From NCBI GenBank assembly GCA_000753575.1, contig JRFF01000007.1:17574-81573 (forward strand): DNA of 64,000 bases, written 5' to 3'. The notes beneath the pieces are model-generated. The model had not been told where the DNA came from. It did not search any database and was given only the letters and a program-made list of their open reading frames with translations. The stretch comes from Candidatus Izimoplasma sp. HR2 (GTDB lineage Bacteria; Bacillota_I; Bacilli_A; Izemoplasmatales; Izemoplasmataceae). Shown one piece after another: positions 42,552 through 50,459 of this stretch (the first letter of the stretch is position 1; every line of letters starts with the position of its first letter). The translations under genes were made by a program, and so were the position numbers.

Positions 42552-43103
42552 ATGCAATTTCTATTTTATATGCTAGTTATAGCAGCAATAGTATTTACAA
42601 TATTCATAATATACATTATCAATATAATTAAAACCGGAGATTGGGATACATCTTTAAAGATATTAAATATATTTGTTAAGTATGGCTTAATAATATTCAT
42701 ATTATCTCAAATAATATTATCTATATTTTCATTATTCTATATTGGAGATGGACTGTTAATATTTGTATTTGTAATAAAACAACTAATAGTAACTACATTC
42801 TTTATCTTTATATACTTTAAAACAATGAATTTACTAGATAATCTAAATAACAACAATATATTCTTGGATATAAATGCTAAGCTATCACAAGAAATTGGAT
42901 TATATTTCCTTTATTTATCTGTGACTGAGATAGTTATAGGCTTTATCTTAGGTTTTTCGCTAATTAGTTCTAGTGGTTCATTTAACATTGCTACTAACAA
43001 CACAATATTTGTATATATAATAGTTGGTCTTGTTCTACAAATTATTTCTAAGATATTACAAAAAGCAACAGAGATATATGAAGAAAACCAATTAACTATA
43101 TGA
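42552..43103 (+). CDS. DUF2975 membrane protein
   Basis: 183 aa with four helices and the DUF2975 pattern in the middle (FIYFKTMNLLDNLNNNNIFLDINAKLSQEIGLYFL). In Firmicutes DUF2975 genes nearly always stand next to a small YozG-like HTH gene, as here (ATGA overlap). Confidence 0.85.
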   Translation: MQFLFYMLVIAAIVFTIFIIYIINIIKTGDWDTSLKILNIFVKYGLIIFILSQIILSIFSLFYIGDGLLIFVFVIKQLIVTTFFIFIYFKTMNLLDNLNNNNIFLDINAKLSQEIGLYFLYLSVTEIVIGFILGFSLISSSGSFNIATNNTIFVYIIVGLVLQIISKILQKATEIYEENQLTI

Positions 43104-43315
43104 TCAAAATAGAATTAACAACTATATTAAAAGAAAAGAACATGACCTCTAAACAATTAGTAAAACTTATTGGAATTACAGAAGCTAATCTATCAATTCT
43201 AAGAAGTGGGAAAGCAAAAGCAATTAGATTTACAACACTAAATGCAATTTGTAAGGCTTTAAATTGTACACCAGGGGATATTTTAAAATTTAAGGAAGGT
43301 GATAAAAATGTATAA
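43100..43315 (+). CDS. YozG-type XRE/Cro HTH regulator
   Basis: 71 aa: LTTILKEKNMTSKQLVKLIGITEANLSILRSGKAKAIRFTTLNAICKALNCTPGDILKF, a compact helix-turn-helix. Overlaps the DUF2975 gene (ATGA) and the next gene. Probably acts on the inverted repeat at 41718-41736. Confidence 0.9.
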   Translation: MIKIELTTILKEKNMTSKQLVKLIGITEANLSILRSGKAKAIRFTTLNAICKALNCTPGDILKFKEGDKNV

Positions 43316-44336
43316 TTTTTATGGTGAAATTTTATTTATTGTAGTGGTTATAGCTGCAATTGTTTATACAATATACTTTACTTTCATAACTCATCAAAAA
43401 GAAAAATTAAAATACTTAACTCCACTATATTTAATAATTTTTATAGTAGCTATCAGCTTAGTAGTTAATATAATTCAATATAGACACTACGAATATGATA
43501 TACATCAAGTAGTTTTTGAAGATGAATTAAATTTATCAATAGTTAAAACTGAAGATAGGAATTTTCTTTATAATAAGATAACAAATAAGGAAGTTACTTA
43601 TATTAATGTTTATGAGAAGACCCCTTATAAAAGTAATAATCTACAACCTATATACTTCAAAGATATAGGAGACTATTACTTAGTTGTATTTAGTCCAGAT
43701 AACAAAAGAATAATTGAAAATGAACGTTTCTTACAAGGGGATTATGAAAGAAATGAAATTGATCATTTAGTCTTAATCGAAAAAGAAACTGGTTATATAT
43801 TTGATACCCAGGAATATGAGTTAATTGGACTTGAGATAGACCTAACTAGTTTTCAGTTTGGTAATAACTTAATTGTATTTGGTGTCTTTATCCCTTATGA
43901 AAACAATATTAGTTTCTATCAATATATCAATATACAAGATGAGTACTCTATAGAAGATGTTATGAGTTTGCATGAAAATTATTATAGTGATAACATTGGA
44001 GATTGGACTCATCCTTCAATTCATTTTCATACATTAGGCGATCCTTCTGAAATAACAGCTTTTGGTATTTCAGGAAGATACTTATATTACCAAGATAGTT
44101 ATAATCGTATCTATATAGGAGCTTATAATAATGATACTTACGGTGTTAACTTTAGTTTCTATGAAACTCTTATGGATGAAGAATTAGCTAAAGAGGGATA
44201 TATCAAAGTAACAGATACTGGAATATATTACTTATCAAATGATGGTCATCTATATAAAACACGAGGTTATAATATTCGTAGTTTAATAGAAATAAATGTA
44301 TCTAAAGATGATTTTGAATCTTATATATTTGAATAA
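43308..44336 (+). CDS. Membrane-anchored protein, unknown
   Basis: 342 aa: two N-terminal helices (about 5-25 and 38-58), then a large extracellular beta domain with several repeats of Tyr/Asp-rich strands (such as YYLVVFSPDNKRI). It recalls beta-propeller sensors, but no repeat is firm. The start at 43308 is set by GGAAGGTG 6 bp upstream. Last gene of the HTH operon. Confidence 0.6.
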   Translation: MYNFYGEILFIVVVIAAIVYTIYFTFITHQKEKLKYLTPLYLIIFIVAISLVVNIIQYRHYEYDIHQVVFEDELNLSIVKTEDRNFLYNKITNKEVTYINVYEKTPYKSNNLQPIYFKDIGDYYLVVFSPDNKRIIENERFLQGDYERNEIDHLVLIEKETGYIFDTQEYELIGLEIDLTSFQFGNNLIVFGVFIPYENNISFYQYINIQDEYSIEDVMSLHENYYSDNIGDWTHPSIHFHTLGDPSEITAFGISGRYLYYQDSYNRIYIGAYNNDTYGVNFSFYETLMDEELAKEGYIKVTDTGIYYLSNDGHLYKTRGYNIRSLIEINVSKDDFESYIFE

Positions 44337-44371
44337 TAAAAAGAAGACACTTCAAAAGCGTCTTCTTTTTT
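44337..44371 (+). terminator. Terminator of the HTH operon
   Basis: AAAAAGAAGAC ... GTCTTCTTTTTT with a T-run, between convergent genes. Confidence 0.82.
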
Positions 44372-44394
44372 CCATTCTAAACTTTAAAATCTAT

Positions 44395-44715
44395 CTACTT
44401 ACATATTTCCTTTTCACATAGCCTTTTTAGATTCTCAAACATATGTCCTTGACAACTAGAATTAAATTCTTTTCTCATAAAATCAATTCTTGAATTATAG
44501 TCTTCACAGTCTCCGATTTCCCAACTAAACTTATTTATTTCAATATCTTTTTTTCTAATTATACACCCTAGTATTAATTTGAAACATTTTAATGTATCAT
44601 CATTTTCTGAATCAGAACAATCATTAGACATTAAAAACTCATAAGCTTGTTTATACTGCTTTTGATCAACTAATTTAAGTATATTAGCTATTAATGTTTC
44701 CTTACTCATTTCCAT
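44395..44715 (-). CDS. Small helical protein, unknown
   Basis: 106 aa, predicted all-helical (KETLIANILKLVDQKQYKQAYEFLMSND), with seven Cys spread along the chain and a C-terminal CEKEICK. No family recognised. It is preceded by a promoter, a 17-codon leader frame and a hairpin, so expression may be controlled by attenuation. GGGGG Shine-Dalgarno. Confidence 0.6.
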   Translation of the reverse strand: MEMSKETLIANILKLVDQKQYKQAYEFLMSNDCSDSENDDTLKCFKLILGCIIRKKDIEINKFSWEIGDCEDYNSRIDFMRKEFNSSCQGHMFENLKRLCEKEICK

Positions 44716-44739
44716 AATTATTCCCCCTTTAAATAAAAT

Positions 44740-44767
44740 AAGAAGACTAAAAAGATTAGTCTTCTTT
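44740..44767 (-). terminator. Attenuator-like hairpin in the leader
   Basis: AAGAAGACTAA/TTAGTCTTCTT, an 11-bp stem. The stop codon of the leader frame lies in the upstream arm. A T-rich sequence follows, then the 106-aa gene. Confidence 0.6.
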
Positions 44768-44809
44768 GTAATTCCAGGTAATAAATATTCTTAAAAAGCA
44801 CTCTCTCAT
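44756..44809 (-). CDS. 17-residue leader peptide (putative)
   Basis: MRECFLRIFITWNYKED with AAGGA 10 bp before its ATG. It lies downstream of a consensus promoter, and its stop falls in the attenuator stem, so ribosome position could influence hairpin formation. Translation is inferred only. Confidence 0.4.
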   Translation of the reverse strand: MRECFLRIFITWNYKED

Positions 44810-44834
44810 ATACTGCTGGTTCCTTCTAATTTAA

Positions 44835-44863
44835 TTATAATCAAACATATAAATAATTACAAG
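44835..44863 (-). promoter_or_regulatory. Promoter of the leader-controlled gene
   Basis: Minus-strand TTGTAA (44858-44863) and TATAAT (44835-44840), spacer 17 bp. Confidence 0.75.
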
Positions 44864-44902
44864 TAGTTTCAATATCAAACTATTTTAAAGGTGGTTCACA
44901 AA

Positions 44903-44936
44903 TAAAAAAAGCCACTTAATTAAGTGACTTTTTGTT
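44903..44936 (-). terminator. Terminator of the cyclophilin gene
   Basis: AAAAAGTCACTTAATTAAGTGGCTTTTTTT, a stem with one G-T pair, on the minus strand. Confidence 0.8.
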
Positions 44937-44938
44937 TG

Positions 44939-45997
44939 TTAATCTGCGCACACAGGATCTGTCGGTACATATCCTCGTAAGTTAACAGTAATACTTTCAA
45001 TTATTACCTCAGTGTACGGTGCATCATTTGCATCTGTATTAACCCCGGCAATATAATCTAATATATTAAACCCACTTGTTACTCCTCCAAATGCAGCATA
45101 ATAAGTATCTAAGTAATGTGAGTCTTTGTGTACTATAAAGAATTGAGTTGTAGCACTATCTTTAACGTCAGTTCTTGCCATTGATATAACACCACGGTAA
45201 TGAAGTAAATCATTAGTAAAGTCATTTACAGAGAATTCACCAGCAATCGGACACTGAGAACTTGCTTCTGATCCACCTTGTATCATAAATTGATCAATTA
45301 CTCTGTGGAATGAATTAAGATCATATTCACTATCTTGAATATAGCTAATAAAGTTATTCACAGTATTGGGAGCTACACTAGGAAATAATTCTATTGTTAT
45401 TGCTCCAATATTTAATACTTCTATAGTAACTATAGGATTAGTACTATTCATATATTCATAGTACGGAAGTGTAGTAATATCAATTACACCTTCATCAGGA
45501 ATATTAATAACACCAATTTCTTCCCATCTTGCATAAACAGTTTTATCATCCATTAATGCTAAATGAGTTTGTACTTTATTCTCAAAAGTTGGTTCAGTAT
45601 ACCATCCTCTAAAAATATATCCTTCTTCTTCAAATATTGGCAGTAATATCCAGTCATAATAGAATAACTCCATATCATGAGTGTATCCACCAATTTCAGA
45701 GATTAAGTGAAGTGTTGATTGATGAGGTAGCCATTTTGCATATATTGATGTATCTTCAGTTATTGCAACATCAAATGCATATACTTCAGTTAAATCAATA
45801 TCAGAATACCATCCATCAAAAGTATATCCTATTCTACTAGGTTCGGTTGGTTCTTCTGCATCTTTACCATCTTTTACTAAAGCTGTCTCAGGTTCTAATC
45901 CACCATATCCTTCAAATGTAATTGTAAATTCTTCTTTTGGTGTACAACCTGATAGTATTAATGTAATAAACATTAAACTAATTAATAATTTTTTCAT
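44939..45997 (-). CDS. Cyclophilin lipoprotein with InlB-type repeats
   Basis: 352 aa. A lipoprotein signal peptide ends in LILSGCTP (Cys about 18). Two InlB-B/Flg_new repeats follow (GYTFDGWYSDIDLTE...IYAKW and GYIFRGWYTEPTFENK...YARW, about residues 20-155). The C-terminal half is a cyclophilin peptidyl-prolyl isomerase: FPSVAPNTVNNFISYI, SFHRVIDQFMIQGG, FFIVHKDSHYLDTYYAAFG. It probably folds exported proteins outside the membrane. Start 45997 from TGGAGGA. Confidence 0.88.
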   Translation of the reverse strand: MKKLLISLMFITLILSGCTPKEEFTITFEGYGGLEPETALVKDGKDAEEPTEPSRIGYTFDGWYSDIDLTEVYAFDVAITEDTSIYAKWLPHQSTLHLISEIGGYTHDMELFYYDWILLPIFEEEGYIFRGWYTEPTFENKVQTHLALMDDKTVYARWEEIGVINIPDEGVIDITTLPYYEYMNSTNPIVTIEVLNIGAITIELFPSVAPNTVNNFISYIQDSEYDLNSFHRVIDQFMIQGGSEASSQCPIAGEFSVNDFTNDLLHYRGVISMARTDVKDSATTQFFIVHKDSHYLDTYYAAFGGVTSGFNILDYIAGVNTDANDAPYTEVIIESITVNLRGYVPTDPVCAD

Positions 45998-46105
45998 AAT
46001 AGATTCCTCCATGTAGTTCATTAAAAATTATTATAACATAAAACTAATTAAAAGTATCAAACTCTCACATAACATTCACAACTTAATTAATCTTTCATGT
46101 ATAAA

Positions 46106-46137
46106 ACAGGTAGTCCCGTTTATTTGGGACTACCTGT
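46106..46137 (-). terminator. Strong terminator of the hyd operon
   Basis: ACAGGTAGTCCC/GGGACTACCTGT, a 12-bp GC-rich stem followed by TTTT on the minus strand. Confidence 0.9.
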
Positions 46138-46139
46138 TA

Positions 46140-47858
46140 CTAAATATTTTTTGGACTATATTTTGTATGTAATAAGTGATGTGCCATAGAAGAATTCGGC
46201 TCAATCAAATAATCTTTATACAATTTTTTAATACTTGGATTCTCATGAGATTTTCTATATACCATATTTCCATCAACAAGATATGTTGATGCAATTCGTT
46301 CTAATCTAACTTCGTTTGTAGTTCCGTATGGTTGTCCTCCACCACCTATACATCCACCAGGGCAAGCCATAATTTCTATAAATGAATATGGTGATGTCCC
46401 AGCAATAACTTCCTCAATTAATATTCTAGCATTGGATAATGAGTGAGATACTGCTACTTTAACATTAAGATCTCCAAGTTTAATCTCAGTTTCTTTTATT
46501 CCTTTCATTCCTCTAACAGAAGTAAAATTTATATCTTCTAGAGGTTTCTCATTTAATATTTCATATACTGTTCTTAAAGCTGCTTCTGTTACCCCACCTG
46601 TAGCTCCAAATAATGCTGCAGCTCCAGTACTTATTCCAAATGGATTATCAAATTCTACTTCGTCTATTTGATTAAAGTCTATTCCCATTTGTCTAAACAT
46701 CTTACCTAATTCTCTTGTAGTTAACACTATATCTACATCTGGAGTTTTATTATCAATTCTAAGTTCTCTTCTTGTAGCCTCATATTTTTTTGCTGTACAA
46801 GGCATTATTGATACAACATATATCTTTTTAGGATCCATATTTTCTTTTTCAGCAAAATATGTTTTCGCTAACGTACCAAACATTTGTTGAGGTGATTTAC
46901 ATGAAGATATATGAGGTAATATTTCAGGGTATTCTTGTTCTGCAAGATTAATCCAACCAGGACAACAAGATGTCAATAATGGTAATACACCACCCGTCTT
47001 AATACGGTTAATTAATTCTGTTCCTTCTTCCATGATAGTTAAATCAGCTGAGAAGTCTGTATCATAAACATTATTAAATCCTAAACGTTTTATAGCACTT
47101 ACTAATTTGCCATTACTAATTAATCCTGTTTCTAGACCAATTTCTTCCCCAATTGAAACTCGAACAGCAGGAGCTACTTGAACCATAACATGATAGTTAG
47201 AATCATATAATTTCTCCCATACAATATCTGTATTATCTTTTTCTATAATTGCTCCTACTGGACATACATTTGCACATTGTCCACAAAAAGTACAAAACTC
47301 ATCGCTTAAATATCTACCAAATGCTGGTTTTATTTCCATTTCATGTCCTCTACCCATACTTTCTAATACATGCATAGCTTGAACATCTTTACAAACATCA
47401 ATACAACGTCCACATTTTATACAACGGTTTGCATTTCTAACCAAAGATGGGTTATGATCATCTATTTCTTTTTTTTCTAATACATTTTCAAAACGATTTA
47501 TATTAATCCCTAAATTTTTAGCAAGTGATTGAAGTTCGCAACTCATATTTCTAATACATGATGTACAACTAGCATCATGATTAGATAGTATTAATTCAGT
47601 AATTGTCTTTCTCGAATTTAAAATCTTAGGAGTATTTGTAAGAATATTCATTCCTTCTCTTACAGGTGTAGAACAAGCAGTCTTTAATCCTTTATATCCT
47701 TCAATTTCAACAACACAAATACGACAATCTGAATTAATATGTAAATCAGGATAATAACATAACGTAGGTATATTTATATTATATTGTTGAGCTGCTTCTA
47801 ATATAGTTATATCATCAGTAACAGTAACATTAATATTATTTATTTTTAAATTAACCAT
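46140..47858 (-). CDS. hydA: [FeFe] hydrogenase catalytic subunit
   Basis: A 572-aa cytosolic hydrogenase that forms or oxidises H2. In order: plant-type [2Fe-2S] (Cys 34, 45, 48, 62), His-ligated [4Fe-4S] (His 94, Cys 98, 101, 107), two ferredoxin-type [4Fe-4S] motifs (146-156, 189-199), then the three H-cluster motifs TSCCPGW (296-302), MPCTAKKYE and MACPGGCIGGGGQP. It is part of a HydABC complex that couples ferredoxin and NADH oxidation to H2. The maturases HydEFG are not in the window. TAATG coupling to hydB. Confidence 0.96.
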   Translation of the reverse strand: MVNLKINNINVTVTDDITILEAAQQYNINIPTLCYYPDLHINSDCRICVVEIEGYKGLKTACSTPVREGMNILTNTPKILNSRKTITELILSNHDASCTSCIRNMSCELQSLAKNLGININRFENVLEKKEIDDHNPSLVRNANRCIKCGRCIDVCKDVQAMHVLESMGRGHEMEIKPAFGRYLSDEFCTFCGQCANVCPVGAIIEKDNTDIVWEKLYDSNYHVMVQVAPAVRVSIGEEIGLETGLISNGKLVSAIKRLGFNNVYDTDFSADLTIMEEGTELINRIKTGGVLPLLTSCCPGWINLAEQEYPEILPHISSCKSPQQMFGTLAKTYFAEKENMDPKKIYVVSIMPCTAKKYEATRRELRIDNKTPDVDIVLTTRELGKMFRQMGIDFNQIDEVEFDNPFGISTGAAALFGATGGVTEAALRTVYEILNEKPLEDINFTSVRGMKGIKETEIKLGDLNVKVAVSHSLSNARILIEEVIAGTSPYSFIEIMACPGGCIGGGGQPYGTTNEVRLERIASTYLVDGNMVYRKSHENPSIKKLYKDYLIEPNSSMAHHLLHTKYSPKNI

Positions 47859-49123
47859 TAATATCCCTCCTTAAATAAAGACTCTCTAATACGTTGTTGA
47901 TATTCTTCTTGAAAGAATTTAATTGTTGATAAAATTGATGTCATTGATGTTTGTCCTAATCCACATAATGTTGTTTCATGAATTACATTTGCTAATGACT
48001 CAAGTGATAAATAATCATCTTTTGTAGCACTATATCTAACAAACTTCTTAATTAAGTTAAGAACTTGGATATGTCCTTCTCGACAAGGCATACATTTTCC
48101 ACAAGTCTCATGTTGGAAAAATTCCATATTTTTTAGAAGTATGTCAAACAAATCAAAACTTTCATCCATCACAATAATGGCTCCAGCTCCCATTTTAGAA
48201 TCAAAGATTGCAAATTTTTCATTATCTATATCCATATCTAATAAAGATTCAGGAATAATTGCACCACAAGCTCCACCTAATTGAACCATTCCAATTTCCT
48301 TATTATCTTTTACTCCACCACCTAAAATCTCAATTACTTCTCTAATTGTTCTTCCGTAAGGAACTTCATATAATCCCTTATTATTTACATTTCCTGTTAA
48401 ACTAATTAATTTAGTTCCAGTAGCGTATTCACTGCCTATCTTAGAATATTCATTTCCACCTATTCTTAAAATAAATGGTAGATTACAAAATGTTTCAACA
48501 TTATTAATTAATGTTGGTTTATTAAAAACACCTTGTTGAGTAGGAAATGGAGGTTTTACTCTAGTTCTACCAGGTTTTCCCTCTATAGATTCTATTAAAG
48601 CAAACTCTTCTCCACAAATATAAGCTCCAGCTCCTCGTCTTATTTCAAGTTCAAAACTAAAATTAGAGCCTAAGATATTATCTCCTAAATAATTATTTTT
48701 ATAAGCTTCTTTTATTGAGTGTCTAATTATATCTATTGATTTGGAGTATTCACCTCTAATATAAATAAAACCTTTTGAGGCTCCGGTACTATAAGCACTA
48801 ATTAGGATGCCTTCAATTACTTGATGAGGATCTTTTTCCATTAAATATCGATCCTTAAAGTTTCCTGGTTCTCCTTCATCTGCATTACAAACAATATATT
48901 TAACTCCTGTTTCATTAGCAAAACTACTCATCTTAATAGAAACAGGGAATCCTGCTCCGCCGCGACCAGTTATTTTAGAAAGAGCTATTTCATTGATAAT
49001 TTCATTTGAATTCATAGTTAATACTTTTTTAAATACTTTGTATCCATCAAATTCTAAAAAGTCATTAATACTTTGAGGATCTATTTTATTAAATCTCTTA
49101 GTTAATTCAATTTGCTCAATCAT
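47858..49123 (-). CDS. hydB: HydB/NuoF-like NADH-binding subunit, short form
   Basis: A 421-aa flavoprotein subunit: NADH site GRGGAGFPVSIK, FMN site GAGAYICGEEFALIESIEGKPGRTR, and the [4Fe-4S] motif CGKCMPCREG with a later Cys. HydB proteins of bifurcating hydrogenases are usually near 600 aa with an N-terminal thioredoxin-like [2Fe-2S] and a C-terminal two-[4Fe-4S] domain. Both are absent, so this is NuoF-sized. The start at 49123 has AAGGAGGG; it overlaps hydC by 3 codons. Confidence 0.93.
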   Translation of the reverse strand: MIEQIELTKRFNKIDPQSINDFLEFDGYKVFKKVLTMNSNEIINEIALSKITGRGGAGFPVSIKMSSFANETGVKYIVCNADEGEPGNFKDRYLMEKDPHQVIEGILISAYSTGASKGFIYIRGEYSKSIDIIRHSIKEAYKNNYLGDNILGSNFSFELEIRRGAGAYICGEEFALIESIEGKPGRTRVKPPFPTQQGVFNKPTLINNVETFCNLPFILRIGGNEYSKIGSEYATGTKLISLTGNVNNKGLYEVPYGRTIREVIEILGGGVKDNKEIGMVQLGGACGAIIPESLLDMDIDNEKFAIFDSKMGAGAIIVMDESFDLFDILLKNMEFFQHETCGKCMPCREGHIQVLNLIKKFVRYSATKDDYLSLESLANVIHETTLCGLGQTSMTSILSTIKFFQEEYQQRIRESLFKEGY

Positions 49124-49580
49124 GTTTTCCCTCCTTATAATCACTTATAATATTAACAACTTTATCTTTAGTTAAATTAGTATAAGTAATATTGTTTATA
49201 CGTATAGCAGGAGCCTCGTCACAACAGCCAATACAAGCCGTATACTCTAAAGTAAATTTTTGATTTCTTGTTGTATCATTAACTCTTATATTCAATTCAT
49301 TTTCTACAGTCTTTAATACATTAAAATCATCATTCAAGTAACAAGGTACGTCCTTGCAAATTTGAATGATGTATTTACCTCTAGGATTTGTTGAAAGAAG
49401 CGTATAAAAAGATACAACGCTACATACATGACTCTCTTTAATTCCTAAATGGTTACTAATAAGTGTTATTTCTTCTTTCGATATATAATGATTCTCTTTT
49501 TGTTTATCAATATCTAGTAAAATTTCTAGTAAATAATCCTCACTAATAGGATATGATTCAAGTATTTTTTGTAAAAACAT
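49116..49580 (-). CDS. hydC: HydC/NuoE-like [2Fe-2S] subunit
   Basis: 154 aa with the thioredoxin-like NuoE fold and cluster ligands in CKDVPC and ACIGCC. It passes electrons between HydB flavin and HydA. First gene of the operon, with AGGAGG 7 bp before the ATG. Confidence 0.94.
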   Translation of the reverse strand: MFLQKILESYPISEDYLLEILLDIDKQKENHYISKEEITLISNHLGIKESHVCSVVSFYTLLSTNPRGKYIIQICKDVPCYLNDDFNVLKTVENELNIRVNDTTRNQKFTLEYTACIGCCDEAPAIRINNITYTNLTKDKVVNIISDYKEGKHD

Positions 49581-49666
49581 CTGTTTCCTCCTGTGTTGTT
49601 GATTCTTCTTGAAAACAAATAGTTCTTCTACTTTTTATACACCTTTATGAAATAGTCATAGATGAA

Positions 49667-49695
49667 AGTATAGCTTGTACACAAAGTTGTTAAAA
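49667..49695 (-). promoter_or_regulatory. hyd operon promoter with Rex-like half-site
   Basis: Minus-strand TATACT (49667-49672) with a weak -35 TTTTAA 17 bp upstream (49690-49695). TTGTTAAAAAACG at 49687-49699 matches one half of the Rex consensus TTGTTAAN4TTAACAA. Repression by the NADH sensor Rex is plausible, not proven. Confidence 0.45.
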
Positions 49696-49956
49696 AACGA
49701 ATCTCAATAGTAGAAGAAACGATATTGCTTCAAACCTTATTTATAAAAATATACTTTTTAAATAGCCTTACACATCACAATTATACAATATTAGTTCGAA
49801 AAGTAAAGTATATTTTGAGCGCTATTTGAAAAAATATATAATATGTAAAAAGCCAAATATATAACTCTAGATGAAATCTACATACAATTTAGTGTATTTC
49901 ATCAAACAGTAATATAAAGTACTTAAATTCTATAATATAATATTGGAGTAATCTAA

Positions 49957-50019
49957 GGTGGAGGAGGGGCTACATCATGGGAATACACACTCAAAATCTA
50001 GACCTATACTTTTTGTACA
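49957..50019 (+). repeat. Repeat family 1, partial copy E
   Basis: GGTGGAGGAGGGGCTACATC ATGGGAATACACA followed by a CTTTTTGTAC-type end matches the right portion of copy D (61581-61640). The left hairpin portion is missing. Confidence 0.6.
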
Positions 50020-50230
50020 TATTTTATGCGAATTTCAAAGAATTAAACTAAAATCTGACCTTATTGGTTCATAATCAATATTTTTTACATTCTTTATCCA
50101 TATATTAGTAAGTATAAATAAACGCTATTCCATATAGATAGACTAGTATAGATATATTTATTTTTACTAAACTAATTGGGTGTCAGTGTAGTAAGGATAA
50201 TATCGAAAACCCTATATTTCTTATTCTATT

Positions 50231-50285
50231 AGGTAGTTTATGATACAGCTCGTTGTATCGCACTTAGTTGTAAATTATTCTAATC
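50231..50285 (+). repeat. Repeat family 2, contiguous (empty) copy
   Basis: GATACAGCTC (50242-50251) joined directly to GTTGTATCGCACTTAGTTG. GATACA-GCTCGT-TGTATC is a perfect 6-6-6 inverted repeat. Same order as 52239-52272. Confidence 0.6.
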
Positions 50286-50334
50286 TACATATGATTTAAA
50301 TAGTCCCCATTGGTTTACTCAAACATAACATAAA

Positions 50335-50360
50335 AGAGTGAACCAATTTTGGTTCACTCT
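50335..50360 (-). terminator. Terminator of the LRR lipoprotein gene
   Basis: AGAGTGAACC/GGTTCACTCT with TTTT on the minus strand, about 100 bp past the stop. Confidence 0.75.
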
Positions 50361-50459
50361 CATTAATTATTTTTCCTCAAATTTATCGTAGTTATCTATA
50401 AAAACATGTTCTATTAAAAAGTTATGTTGATAGAAGTAATAATTATATAAAATTACAAA

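Larger units (their letters stand above)
49700..50330. other. AT-rich gene-free stretch with repeat pieces
   Basis: No supported frame in about 630 bp. It contains a partial copy of the hairpin-type repeat (49957-50019) and a copy of the GATAC/AGTTG repeat (50231-50285). The rest shows only AT-rich sequence and short hairpins. Confidence 0.6.
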
